A DNA stretch of 60,459 bases from contig NZ_FOCT01000016.1 of NCBI RefSeq assembly GCF_900110185.1, forward strand, positions 1 to 60,459, given 5' to 3'. Positions 1 through 8,004 of the stretch are shown here, one piece after another. Under the pieces are notes generated by a model. The model was not told where the DNA came from. It did no database searches and saw only the letters and a program-made list of their open reading frames with translations. The first letter of the stretch is position 1, and each line of letters begins with the position of its first letter. The position numbers and the translations under genes were made by a program. Source of the stretch: Nitrosospira multiformis. GTDB lineage: Bacteria; Pseudomonadota; Gammaproteobacteria; Burkholderiales; Nitrosomonadaceae.

Positions 1-82
1 CTATGCCTTGATGCTTGCAGGTTTGGGCTTGATCGGGTTTATGGCGAGACGAAAGAAGATGGAGAATTTACAACGTTATTGA
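1..82 (+). CDS. C-terminal tail of a PEP-CTERM sorted exported protein (partial)
   Basis: The reading frame enters from the left edge at base 2 and ends at TGA 80-82. The 26 visible residues are a hydrophobic stretch (YALMLAGLGLIGFMA) followed by a basic cluster RRKK. This matches the transmembrane-plus-arginine end of PEP-CTERM signals, which exosortase/EpsH systems recognise to sort surface or exopolysaccharide-associated proteins. The PEP motif itself lies outside the window, so the call rests on the tail only. The body of the protein, and so its role, cannot be read here. Confidence 0.6.
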   Translation, partial: YALMLAGLGLIGFMARRKKMENLQRY

Positions 83-680
83 GCTCTCGTCTCTTATTCT
101 GCAATATTGCCCTTTTTGGGCGAGTCGATAAGTAGCATAAAGACTTCCTTTCGCTACTCCTTTACATCCTGCCCTTTCACTTTTTTCAATATTTCCTCTT
201 TCAACGAATCACTTTCAATGTATCTCGAGTCGCGGCGCAGTAGCGCAGATACTTTAGGTTGTGGAATCCCCATCCCGGGACGCAATCTGCTACTTGGACA
301 GTCCACAGCACATCTTCCAGTCTTTCCAAAGGCACAAGGGCAAGCGATTAATAGACCCGCCAGTAAGCCGGGTAGGATTGGCTATAGGATAGTATTAATC
401 TCGACCTTGTCGGGGTAGTTATGGATATTTTGGTTAGTGAACTTAATTCTGGCAAGCGGCCCTTCGTCCTGTTCTTTAAGGATAGAGCGGAGGAGAACTG
501 AATTCTCTTCATAAAAACGTTTCTTTCCTCGCCTCCCTATTTCCCATTACATTTCCATAAAACGACCGTTTATTGGGAGGTATAAGGGGCAAGGCAAATT
601 TCTGTCTTTTTAGCCCTAAAGGTATCCAAAAACTGTATCTTGAAACAATCTCTCCAAAAAGCTAACATGGAGACGAGTTT
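83..680. other. Intergenic stretch, no gene supported
   Basis: About 600 bases between the PEP-CTERM tail and the resolvase. Open frames here lack a ribosome binding site and any recognisable motif. The part just upstream of the resolvase is where a res or crossover site would be expected, but I could not pick out convincing paired inverted repeats by eye. Confidence 0.4.
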
Positions 681-701
681 TTGGAGAAGAAAAAGGTAAA
701 A

Positions 702-1283
702 ATGAAAATTGGATATGCGCGGGTCAGTACTCAGGATCAGGATTTGGCTTTGCAGATCGACGCCCTGACGAAAGAGGGTTGCGAGAAAATCTTTCAGGAA
801 AAAGCCCCAGGTGCTCAGCGGGACAGACCGGAGCTGAAGGCTGCGCTGTCGTACATGCGTGCAGGGGATATTCTGATAGTCTGGAAGCTGGACCGTCTTG
901 CCCGGTCCATGAAACAACTGATTGAAACGGTCGAGGATTTCGAGACCCGGGGGATCGGGTTGAAATCCTTGCAGGACCCGATTGACACCAGCTCAGCAAG
1001 CGGAAAACTGGTCTTTCACATTTTCGCCGCGCTGGCCGAATTTGAACGGGGGGTTATCCGGGATCGGACCAAAGCAGGCTTGAAGTCAGCACAGGAACGG
1101 GGCCGCATTGGTGGCAGACCGAGGCTGTTATCTGATAAAGATTTACAGGCCGCAAAAGCCCTGTTGAAGGATCCGGCGATAACGGTAGCAGAGGTTGCGA
1201 AGCGTCTTGGTGTTTCCCTATCAACTCTCTACAATCACCTGCCTGCTGCCCGTGCAGAAAGTCTGGAGGAGGTCGCATCATGA
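702..1283 (+). CDS. Serine recombinase (resolvase/invertase family)
   Basis: 193-residue small serine recombinase. From the ATG at 702 it opens MKIGYARVST, with the nucleophile Ser9 in the RVST motif. A DRLARS motif and the long E-helix (ALAEFERGVIRDRT) follow. The C-terminal ~50 residues carry the GRPRLL linker and a helix-turn-helix (VAEVAKRLGVSLSTLYNHL). This is the usual length and order for Tn3-type resolvases and Pin/Hin invertases, which cut at short crossover sites through a Ser-DNA bond. A TTG at 681 would add seven lysine-rich residues, but the ATG fits the family start better. Its stop overlaps the antitoxin start (ATGA), so the two are coupled. Such enzymes often remain as relics of transposons or plasmids. 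Confidence 0.9.
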   Translation: MKIGYARVSTQDQDLALQIDALTKEGCEKIFQEKAPGAQRDRPELKAALSYMRAGDILIVWKLDRLARSMKQLIETVEDFETRGIGLKSLQDPIDTSSASGKLVFHIFAALAEFERGVIRDRTKAGLKSAQERGRIGGRPRLLSDKDLQAAKALLKDPAITVAEVAKRLGVSLSTLYNHLPAARAESLEEVAS

Positions 1284-1489
1284 AGATGCTCACAAAAGAA
1301 GATGTAAAGGCCCTTACAGCGGATCAGAAGCTTGAGCTGATGGACCTGTTATCGGAAAGTCTTGAAGAAGATCATATCCCGGTGTCTCCAGAAGTGAGGG
1401 ACGAAGTAGAATCCCGACTGAAGACATACGATGAAGACAAGAAAACGGCCCTGCCGTGGAGGGACGCGCTGCGTCAGCTTGCGCCTTGA
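1280..1489 (+). CDS. Antitoxin, putative addiction module component family
   Basis: 69 residues, beginning MKMLTKEDVKALTADQKLEL and ending PWRDALRQLAP. The acidic helical body with a 'speLmdLLseSL' core resembles the short unstable antitoxins of the addiction-module component family (TIGR02574/PF09720), which pair with ParE/RelE toxins. The start overlaps the resolvase stop by four bases, and its own stop overlaps the toxin start, which is the usual order (antitoxin first). It should bind the toxin and probably autoregulate the operon. The family call is from the pattern of the sequence and from context, not from a search. Confidence 0.75.
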   Translation: MKMLTKEDVKALTADQKLELMDLLSESLEEDHIPVSPEVRDEVESRLKTYDEDKKTALPWRDALRQLAP

Positions 1490-1770
1490 TCGTTACTCTT
1501 CAGGCATTCAATGATGTGGCACAAGCAAGAGACTGGTACGAAAAGCAGCGTCCGGGATTAGGTAATGATTTTATCTCCAAGGTCGAGGAAGCTTTGGAAA
1601 TGATTGAAAGCAATCCTCTGCTCTACCCGGCATTAGTCAAAGATGCGCGTCGGGCAAATATGAAGAGGTTCCCCTACGGAATATGGTTCAAGGTAGAGGA
1701 GGTGCCTGTCGTCATTGCCTGTCTACACCATCGCAGAAACCCGACTGTGATAAAAGGTCGCACTCCTTAA
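1486..1770 (+). CDS. ParE/RelE-superfamily toxin
   Basis: About 94 residues. The likely start is the TTG at 1486, which overlaps the antitoxin stop (TTGA) and gives an N-terminus IVTLQAFNDVAQARDWYEKQ; a frame extension to 1456 adds non-family residues. The order helix-helix (FNDVAQARDWYEKQRPGLGN, FISKVEEALEMIESNP), the LYP motif, RFPYGIWFKVEE and the final HHRRNP strand is typical of ParE-like toxins, which poison gyrase or cleave mRNA depending on subfamily. It has no intact key residue set that I can assign to RNase activity, so ParE-like is preferred. It is the third gene of a coupled resolvase-antitoxin-toxin unit. Confidence 0.8.
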   Translation: MIVTLQAFNDVAQARDWYEKQRPGLGNDFISKVEEALEMIESNPLLYPALVKDARRANMKRFPYGIWFKVEEVPVVIACLHHRRNPTVIKGRTP

Positions 1771-2226
1771 TCCTTCAATACGTCCGTAGTCTCACGAAAT
1801 AGATTCCTGCTTAATCCCATCTATCCATTCGTGGCAAACCGCTAGCCAATGATCATTTGCTCTCACACATCTTAAAGAGATGTGATAGAGCGCCGATTCG
1901 TAAATCAATAGCAGGTCAGGTCGGGCAGCTCGTTTCCGACCGCTCCACGGCTGCCAGTTCCTGTTCTAGCGTGGCAGGCCTGGCTTCCATTTTTCAACGT
2001 ACAAACAATAAATGTCCTAGGGACGGAGGCGAAAACTCCCGCTCCTGAACCTTCTCAATCCGTCTTCAGCGCCCCGGCTAAATGAGTGACACGTTTAAGT
2101 TGGCTTACCCCAGCAATTTGACATGCTGACCTGCTGCGATAATCCCTTTGCAAGTCAGAATGCGATTATGTAAACGCACTGTCACTGCATTCTATAGGGA
2201 AGGTGTATATGCAGTATTCATCAAGG
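1771..2226. other. Intergenic stretch, nothing recognised
   Basis: Lies between the toxin stop and the 3' end of the repeat protein on the other strand. A 63-codon open frame at 1857-2048 has no ribosome binding site and an unusual composition, so I do not call it. No tRNA or terminator is evident. Confidence 0.4.
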
Positions 2227-2907
2227 TCAATGGCCTGTACATATATCAATTAGATAGCCCTCCACATCTACATTTACAAGAAAATACCATCCGCCTGTAT
2301 TACTGAAACGGAATGCATACCACCATCTGCCATCTGTAGGAAGACCCTGCACAGCAGTCGCAAGGCTAACATGCAAATTTCCATCAGCGGGATTTACGGA
2401 ACAAGCGATTGGCCCAACTGGCACTGGATCGATAGTAGTACTCGGATGCTCTCTCTTTATCTCTGCGATGACGTTACCCCAAGGAAACCAGGTCCCATCA
2501 TTTCCCCGGCGAATAGTATGGAATAGCTCCCCGTCCTTATTCACAGCGCATACATGCAAGTCGTTACCTTGATTTGTGGAGCAGGCGATGTGCACAACCA
2601 GCGTTGGATTGCTACTCCCCGGATGCTCTCTCTTTATCTCTGCGATAACATCACCCCAAGGAGATCAGGTCCCATCACCTCCCCCGCGAATAGCGTGGAA
2701 TAATCCTCCATCCTGAGTCACAGAACATACCTGTAAATCATCATTTTGATTAACTGCACACGCAATATTGTTAAAAGCCTTCCCTGGGATAGTATTGACC
2801 CTTTTCAATTTTGATGAATCCCAAGGATCAAATGGATCATCACTATGAGTCATATGCCAAAGAAAAGCTGGATCAAAAAGAGCCAATATATGGAATGATC
2901 TACTCAT
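2227..2907 (-). pseudogene. Exported-looking repeat protein (beta-propeller-like), interrupted by one TGA
   Basis: One continuous frame on the minus strand from ATG 2907 to TGA 2227, broken only by an in-frame TGA at 2665-2667. It contains three units of 59-60 residues, each starting IAC(A/S)xN and carrying DLxVCxVxxDGxLFHxIRxGxDGT, then PWGxVIAEIKREHP. The second unit has Trp (TGG) where the first has TGA, so a single point change made the stop. Repeats rich in DG and W of this kind suggest a beta-propeller or lectin-like fold, but I cannot name the family. Either the gene is a recent pseudogene or the downstream half restarts at GTG 2595. Both halves keep good coding quality, so the lesion is young. 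Confidence 0.65.
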
Positions 2908-3092
2908 TTGTTAACCTCCATTAGGTAATGGATATTGTTACTTACAAATGGCAAAGGGAAAATCTTGGACTAGGGTATGTCCTATTTGACGATAGGTTAT
3001 TTTGATGTAATGTCAATTCAACTTGGTGTGTAGAGTTGCCCCTATTTAGTAAGCACGCACGAAGTTTCAGGTTTATCGGAAGGAGCAAACAG

Positions 3093-3203
3093 ATGGAATT
3101 AACCAACAGCAAACGTATCCTCTACGCAGCGAGTTACGTGTCCATACAATTCACCGTTGAAGAGCAGCGTAAAGTGGGTTCGACTCTCGTGCCGGTGTTA
3201 TGA
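3093..3203 (+). CDS. Small open frame, possibly a truncated gene start
   Basis: 36 codons starting MELTNSKRILYA behind a strong Shine-Dalgarno (GGAAGGAG, 3078-3085, seven bases before the ATG). It stops 17 bases before the left end of an IS3-type remnant. The good ribosome binding site suggests a real start codon whose original gene was cut off or rearranged when the insertion sequence arrived. There is no recognisable family. Confidence 0.35.
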   Translation: MELTNSKRILYAASYVSIQFTVEEQRKVGSTLVPVL

Positions 3204-3219
3204 AAGCAAATGTAAATAC

Positions 3220-3371
3220 TGAACCGCCCCGGGTTTTGTAGAGGCTCCAACATCTGAGAGAATGGAGCCATGAAGAAACAGAACAAATTTTCCCCCGAAG
3301 TACGTGAACGCGCTGTGCGCATGGTGCTGGAGCACCGCGGCGAGTATCCCTCGTTGTGGGCCACCATCGAA
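3220..3371 (+). mobile_element. Left-end remnant of an IS3-family element (truncated orfA)
   Basis: Starts with an IS3-like terminus (TGAACCGCCCCGG, 3220-3232), then an ATG at 3270 that encodes [20 protein letters not shown] and [14 protein letters not shown], the N-terminus of IS3-type OrfA (HTH_21 family). Family similarity stops at about 3371. The frame runs on to TAA 3434 through unrelated sequence, so the element is cut after about 34 codons. No right end or orfB of this element is visible nearby. Confidence 0.75.
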
Positions 3372-3599
3372 TTATATTGCCCCCTGTGGGTTCGCCCAGC
3401 TGTGCACTTCACGCTGGCCGATTTGGTGCAATAAATTACGTTTCATTCAGCGGGGTAAGCCGAATTAGAACGCTTTCATCAAACCCTTCGGTACTATCGT
3501 ACCAAGGTGCTCAATAGCCGGTTATTCCACCTTACTGGAAGAGGTGCGATTCGAAGGCTAGACCGCTTCCAAACCATCATCCACACGCTCAAAAATAGG

Positions 3600-3936
3600 T
3601 TACGACGTGCGGCCCCAAGCCTGCACCTCAATCTTCCAGACCCCATCGATGTTCCTGAACGTATATGCGAGGGTACCGGTGCGAACGACGGAGCTGCCCC
3701 TGATAGTAACTGTGAGAGTCCCCAATATGACCGCATATGCGTACGCGCCCTCGACATTCCAAAAGCCCAACTCGAAGGACAAGTGCTCAGAGGTCACGCC
3801 GAGGTCCTCGCGCCATTTCTCGACGTCAGCGAGCCAATTGGCGGGAGCATTTGGGTTCAACCAGCGATAGGGCGCAATACCGTCGATGATGATGGCGGTA
3901 TCTCCGAACACGCTGAGGAAACCGTCCCTATCCGTC
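3600..3936 (-). pseudogene. NTF2/SnoaL-like protein, N-terminally truncated
   Basis: The minus-strand frame ending at TAA 3600 encodes a recognisable SnoaL/NTF2-like (ketosteroid-isomerase fold) domain: DRDGFLSVFGDTAIIIDGIA, then PYRW, WLADVEKW, and a C-terminal strand IDGVWKIEVQAWGR. These small cone-shaped proteins bind or isomerise small molecules, or act as modules of unknown role. Upstream of about base 3936 the frame runs into DNA that encodes TPR repeats on the opposite strand, so the original first ~10-15 residues and start codon are missing. It looks like two gene remnants joined by a rearrangement. Confidence 0.6.
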
Positions 3937-3939
3937 GTG

Positions 3940-4458
3940 CTGAAGCAGTGGGCAGGCTTGATAAAGCAATCATCTGCTATGACGACGTGATCGGGCGCTA
4001 CCGGGACGTGCGCGAACATGTCGCCAACGCGTTCGTCAACAAGGCAGTCACCTTAGGACAGCTTGGCAGACTTGATGAGGCGATCGACTGCTATGACGAA
4101 GTGATCGGGCTACCGGGATGCGACCGAGCTTGCCCTGCGCGAACAGGTCGCCCAAGCGCTGGTCAACAAGGGGGGCGCCCTGGGGGAACTCAGCAGAAAT
4201 AATGAGGCGGTCGCCTGCTGTGACGAGGTGATCGGGGGCTACCGGGACGCGCCCGAGCCCGCCCTGCGAGAATCGGTCGCCAGGGCGCTCTTCAACAAGG
4301 GGTTGGTGCTGTGGGAACTCGGCGGGAAGGAAGAGGTGATTGCCTGCTATGACGAGGTGGATGCGCGCTACCGGGACGCGCCCGAGCCCGGCCCGCGCGA
4401 AATAGTCCAAGCAGCGATTAAATTACGAGAAATGCTTAGAGGAGGAGGTAATTCATAA
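3940..4458 (+). pseudogene. TPR-repeat protein remnant with a frameshift
   Basis: Encodes about four units of a ~41-residue tetratricopeptide-like repeat (NKAVTLGQLGRLDEAIDCYD followed by EVIG). The unit at about 4108 should read ...GATCGGGCGCTACCGGG but has GATCGGGCTACCGGG, a 2-base loss that shifts the frame. Repeats 3-4 then continue in the new frame to TAA 4456-4458 (VARALFNKGLVLWELGGKEE). The 5' part is absent, since the frame enters from the NTF2-like remnant. TPR proteins are protein-protein scaffolds; this copy is broken. Confidence 0.65.
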
Positions 4459-4583
4459 TTGCAGAAATAGAATTGGGGCTGGTAAATTATTAAGGCGTTC
4501 GCTGAAATGCCCGATACAAAGTAGTCCGGTCCACATTTAGAGAAGCGAGGTGCACCATTGTATTTTTCAGGACAGATCCTCAA

Positions 4584-5084
4584 ATGTCAGATTTTAAGTG
4601 GCGTCATTTCCGTGGGGAGATGATTCCGAGTTGTATCAGGTGGTATTGCAAATACGGGATCAGCTATCGTGATTTGGCGGAAATGATGCTGGAACGTGTC
4701 TTAATGTGGATCACACGACGCTCTACCGTTGGGTTTAGCACTACGCGCTGAAATGGAAAAGCGCCTGAGTGGCATTGGAAACCTTCCGTGGGCTACAGTT
4801 GGCGGGTGGATGAAACCTACGTAAAAGTAAAAGGGGAATGGACGTATCTCTACCGGGCGCTTGATAAAAAAGGCCATACGATTGATTTCTATCTCTCCGC
4901 TACTCGCAATACCCACGCTGCCAAACGTTTTCTGGGCAAAGCCCTGAAATCCATGAAGCCCTGGTGGCGTACCGGTGCTATCAATACCGACAAGGCGCCC
5001 GCTTACAAGTCCGCCCTTGCCGAATTAAAAGCGGAAGGAAAGTGTCCGCCGGATACTGTGCACCGGCAGGTCAAATACTTGAAC
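4584..5084 (+). pseudogene. IS6/IS26-family transposase remnant
   Basis: From ATG 4584 it reads MSDFKWRHFRGEMIPSCIRW, then YCKYGISYRDLAEMML, the typical N-terminus of IS6-family transposases. A middle block in another frame gives DHTTLYRW, and the frame from 4788 gives SWRVDETYVKVKGEWTYLYR (first catalytic Asp in DETY) and INTDKAPAYKSALAELK (second Asp). At least three frameshifts and one TAG break it between about 4700 and 4790. It ends abruptly at HRQVKYLN, where an IS3 terminus begins, so the C-terminal third with the catalytic Glu is lost. Confidence 0.85.
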
Positions 5085-5152
5085 TGATGTGCTCCCCCTA
5101 AAACGTGCCATTTGGAATCTAGTAAAGTTCGTTTTTCGAGAGGAGAACGGAC

Positions 5153-5416
5153 GTGAAGAAGCGATTTACGGATGAGCAAATTATTGGATTTCTGAAGCAG
5201 GCAGATGGAGGCATTCCGGTCAGGGAATTGTGCCGCCAGCATGGTTTTTCCGATGCGGCGTTTTACACTTGGCGTGCCAAGTTTGGTGGGATGACAGTAT
5301 CGGATGCCAAGCGGTTGCGAGATCTTGAAGCAGAGAATGCTCAGCTCAAGAAGCTTTTAGCCGAGTCGCTTCTGGATGGTCAAGCCTTGAAGGTTGCTTT
5401 GGGCCGAAAGCATTAA
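5153..5416 (+). CDS. IS3-family transposase OrfA
   Basis: 87 residues from GTG 5153 (ribosome binding site GAGAGGAG just upstream). It begins MKKRFTDEQIIGFLKQADGG and has the HTH (VRELCRQHGFSDAAFYTWRAKFGG), then a leucine-zipper-like helix (LRDLEAENAQLKKLLAE). This is the DNA-binding and oligomerisation half of IS3 transposase. OrfB lies in the -1 frame, as expected for fusion by programmed frameshifting, but I do not see a classic A-rich slippery run. Confidence 0.9.
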   Translation: MKKRFTDEQIIGFLKQADGGIPVRELCRQHGFSDAAFYTWRAKFGGMTVSDAKRLRDLEAENAQLKKLLAESLLDGQALKVALGRKH

Positions 5417-5439
5417 CTCCACAGGCCAAGCGTGAGGCA

Positions 5440-6278
5440 GTGATGGCGATGCTTGAGCAGACGAACGTTTCCGAACGCTGTGCCTGCCTGCTTGTGGATA
5501 TATCACGTACGGTATTGCACTACATGCCCAAGGTGCGGCTGGAGAATGAGCGGTTGCAAGGTCGAATGGTTGAGTTGGCTTCTGAACGTCGCCGTTTTGG
5601 TTATCGACGCATTCATGCTCTGCTGCGGCGTGAGGGTGTTGAAGCCAATCACAAACGTATCTTTCGCCTTTACCAGGCTGCCGGATTAGCAGTAAAGCGC
5701 CGACGCAGGCGAGGGGGCGTAGCAGTTGAGCGTGAGCGATTGGCATTGCCAAGCCAGCCCAATGAGGTATGGTCAATGGATTTCATCTGTGATGCACTGG
5801 CGAATGGCAGACGCATCAAGGTATTGACCATCGTTGATGACTTTACCAAGGAATCCATTGATCTGGTAGCTGAACATGGCATTTCAGGACAATATGTCGT
5901 GCGTGTCCTGGAGCGGGCGGCACGTTTCGTGGGTTGCCCTTGGCCATTCGCACCGATCAGGGACCGGAGTTCACCAGCAAGGCACTGGATCAGTGGGCTT
6001 ATAAGAATGGCGTCCAGCTCAAATTGATTGAGGCGGGCAAGCCGACGCAAAATGCGTACATCGAGAGCTTCAACGGTCGGTTTCGGGATGAGTGCTTGAA
6101 CGATCACTGGTTTACCAGCCTGGCTGAGGCACGGATTCGGATATCAGCCTGGCGGCGCGACTACAACGAGCATCGACCGCACAGCGCATTGAATTATCAA
6201 ACTCCGGCAGAATTCGCCGCCAACCGCCGCATGCATAAAGAAATAAAGGCTGTGAAAGAAACAAAAACTGATTTTTAA
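5440..6278 (+). pseudogene. IS3-family transposase OrfB, frameshifted
   Basis: First part (5440 to about 5930) carries HTH_21-like sequence (RRRFGYRRIHALLRREGV) and the first catalytic Asp in EVWSMDFICD. At about 5927 one base is missing (TTCGTGGG for an expected TTCCGTGGG), and the rest continues in the next frame: LAIRTDQGPEF with the second Asp and YIESFNGRFRDECL with the Glu, ending at TAA 6276-6278. All three DDE residues survive at DNA level, but no single frame carries them, so the element is probably immobile unless helped in trans or the base loss is an assembly error. Confidence 0.85.
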
Positions 6279-6365
6279 CTGGGACTTTGCTAGAACGCCC
6301 CTGGCACTACCACCGGGGGCACATCAGGCTCTCTATCACAGCATCTTTAATCCGTGTGAGGACAA

Positions 6366-6500
6366 ATGATCATCGTCTACGCTAGAACATCAAAGATCGA
6401 TCAAACTGCCGGCTTCGAGGCACAGCCCGAGGAACTTGAAGGCGTCAAGTGCCGGAAAAATTTCCGGGAACAGAAGCAATCTAGACCCCCTTCCACCTAA
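6366..6500 (+). pseudogene. Truncated serine recombinase (N-terminal fragment)
   Basis: ATG 6366 starts MIIVYARTSKIDQTAGFEAQ, the N-terminal catalytic segment of a Pin-family resolvase. The usual nucleophile position is present (ARTS). After about 40 residues the frame loses similarity and stops at TAA 6498-6500, so about 150 residues are gone. It is unrelated in detail to the resolvase at 702 (different N-terminal sequence). It sits directly beside the right end of the IS3 element. Confidence 0.7.
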
Positions 6501-6926
6501 AAGCCCTAGGGGGTCTCTCAGTCAAGGTTCCCTACTCTATATTTACTCATATACGATAATGTCTCCTCTTTGGCTGAAGGCGCTCCGAATGGAGCCTGAC
6601 AGTATGTCTATAAGGATGCATGGAGGCAGCGCAGCCGCGACGACCAGGCATACATGGGCCACCTGTCTCCAGCAAAATTTGAGGGGCTGTATTTCGGGAG
6701 GCATCCCCAGGCGTTCGCATTCATGGCCAGGTCGATATCAGTGTGGATTGTTTGACCAATGGAGGCAACTACCCTTCCTTTTCTATAGTCATAACCACCA
6801 TTCTCACTCTTCTTGAATGCCACTCCGTCAGAGAACCGAGCTTCTTCTGATGTGCTCAAGTCTGACACCGAAAAAGCACTGTACTACAATGCCTTCTATG
6901 CGGAAAAATAACGGAGGAAATGGTTA
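6501..6926. other. Gene-poor stretch with possible transposase debris
   Basis: No supported gene. A plus-strand segment near 6640-6700 reads AYMGHLSPAKFEGLYFG, reminiscent of the C-terminal end of IS3 OrfB proteins, but it is too short and out of context to annotate firmly. The last ~25 bases hold the ribosome binding site of the next gene (ACGGAGGA, 6911-6918). Confidence 0.35.
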
Positions 6927-7418
6927 ATGCTTGGCATGTTTAAGGATACTCCTGTGATCGGGAAAGCAAACGCCTTGATTCAACGGCCTCCTCAGGATGT
7001 TTTTGATTTTGTTGGTGCTAATTTCCTCACCAATTATCCTCGATGGTCACCAGAAGTTGTCGAGTTGAAGCCATTAACTGAGGGACCTGTAAAGGTGGGA
7101 ACTATGTGCCACCAGGTTCGGGTCGACCAGGGTAGACGTTCGGAATCGACGTTCAAAGTCATGGCATTTCACCCAGGGCAGCGTATATGCTTTGAAGGAG
7201 TATCCAACCCCTACCGGTGCGATTACGTTTTTGAGCCATCCAATCCTCCCTCTGCAAGCCGCATCACTTTTACCTTCGAGCTGCATAGTCTGGAGATGTT
7301 CATGAGACCTTTCGAGAAACTTATCCGTATAGCGGTACAGGAGGGAACTGAAAAAACTGTAAGAAGTATTAAGAAATTGGTTGAAGCGGAGATCGCGGAT
7401 ATGCCTACTCGGACCTGA
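6927..7418 (+). CDS. SRPBCC (START-like/polyketide-cyclase-like) family protein
   Basis: 163 residues with a strong Shine-Dalgarno (ACGGAGGA) eight bases before the ATG. The N-terminal strand and helix (ANALIQRPPQDVFDFVGANF), then NYPRWSPEVVELKPL and a long C-terminal helix, fit the SRPBCC helix-grip fold that holds hydrophobic ligands. No catalytic residues can be assigned, so the ligand is unknown. It is followed 70 bases later on the same strand by a LOV photoreceptor, and the two may be transcribed together. Confidence 0.75.
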   Translation: MLGMFKDTPVIGKANALIQRPPQDVFDFVGANFLTNYPRWSPEVVELKPLTEGPVKVGTMCHQVRVDQGRRSESTFKVMAFHPGQRICFEGVSNPYRCDYVFEPSNPPSASRITFTFELHSLEMFMRPFEKLIRIAVQEGTEKTVRSIKKLVEAEIADMPTRT

Positions 7419-7488
7419 TCGCTAGTGAATGTTGCTTCCTCTCTGGAGGAGCACTTTCAGCAGAATAGAAATAGTATAGGAGAGAATA

Positions 7489-7941
7489 ATGTTTTTTATG
7501 GATGATAAAGACCCGGGATTAATTCCTCGAACTCTATGCGCTATTCTGGATTCTTGTGTGAATGGAGTAACGTTAGCGGATCCTGACCTGGAAGATTTGC
7601 CATTGGTTTATGCCAACAACGCGTTTGCGGTGATGACGGGATATAGGCAGGAAGAAACCATAGGAAAGAATTGCCGTTTCTTGCAAGGCACAGATCAGAA
7701 ACAAGAGGAAAAAGGCCTCATACGCAATGCGATAAAAAATGCACAGCCCATAGAAGTTACATTAAGGAACTATCGTAAAACCGGAGAGTTGTTTTATAAC
7801 CGCTTAGCCATTACCCCGTTGTTCGATTCGGAGGGGCGGGTACTTTATTATTTGGGCGTGCAATATGATGTCACCAAGCAAGTTCTCGCGGAGAAAGAAA
7901 TAGAAAGGCTAAAGGCTCATATTGAGTCCCTCACAAAATAG
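7489..7941 (+). CDS. Short LOV-domain blue-light photoreceptor
   Basis: 150 residues consisting of one PAS/LOV core plus short flanking helices and no output domain. The flavin-adduct motif GKNCRFLQG is intact at 59-67, with photoactive Cys62. Other conserved flavin contacts are present: Asn94 in the RNYRKTGE loop, Asn104 in LFYNRL and Gln125 in GVQYDVT. A C-terminal helix (LAEKEIERLKAHIESL) looks like a coiled coil for dimerisation. In LOV proteins blue light drives a Cys-FMN bond. Short LOV proteins act through dimer changes or a partner, and here the upstream SRPBCC protein is the only neighbour candidate. Preceded by TAGGAGAGAA. Confidence 0.9.
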   Translation: MFFMDDKDPGLIPRTLCAILDSCVNGVTLADPDLEDLPLVYANNAFAVMTGYRQEETIGKNCRFLQGTDQKQEEKGLIRNAIKNAQPIEVTLRNYRKTGELFYNRLAITPLFDSEGRVLYYLGVQYDVTKQVLAEKEIERLKAHIESLTK

Positions 7942-8004
7942 TCAAATTGGTTCTTCCGTTAGACTTCTTTATCTTCGTAAAAATGGCAGGGGCCTTTGAT
8001 CATC

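Larger units (their letters stand above)
5084..6327 (+). mobile_element. Nearly complete IS3-family insertion sequence (1.24 kb)
   Basis: Bounded by imperfect inverted repeats: CTGATGTGCTCCCC at 5084-5097 and its counterpart GGGGGCACATCAG at 6315-6327. Inside are orfA (5153-5416) and orfB (5440-6278) in the usual overlapping-frame order. Length and gene plan fit the IS3 family. The flanking 3-4 bases do not match, so no target duplication is seen. The left flank is an IS6 transposase cut mid-gene and the right flank does not continue it, so one side was probably deleted or recombined after insertion. Confidence 0.85.

Noticed and set aside
107..418. 103-codon open frame on the plus strand near the left edge
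   Set aside because: No ribosome binding site, no motif, and odd composition with many Ser/Arg; likely chance.
1857..2048. 63-codon plus-strand frame after the toxin
   Set aside because: No start signal and no family features.
6436..6816. Plus-strand frame of 126 codons, and the AYMGHLSPAKFEG segment like an IS3 OrfB end
   Set aside because: Too short and too degraded for a firm call; kept only as a note in the intergenic entry.
6608..6868. Minus-strand frame of 86 codons
   Set aside because: Overlaps probable transposase debris on the other strand and has no ribosome binding site.
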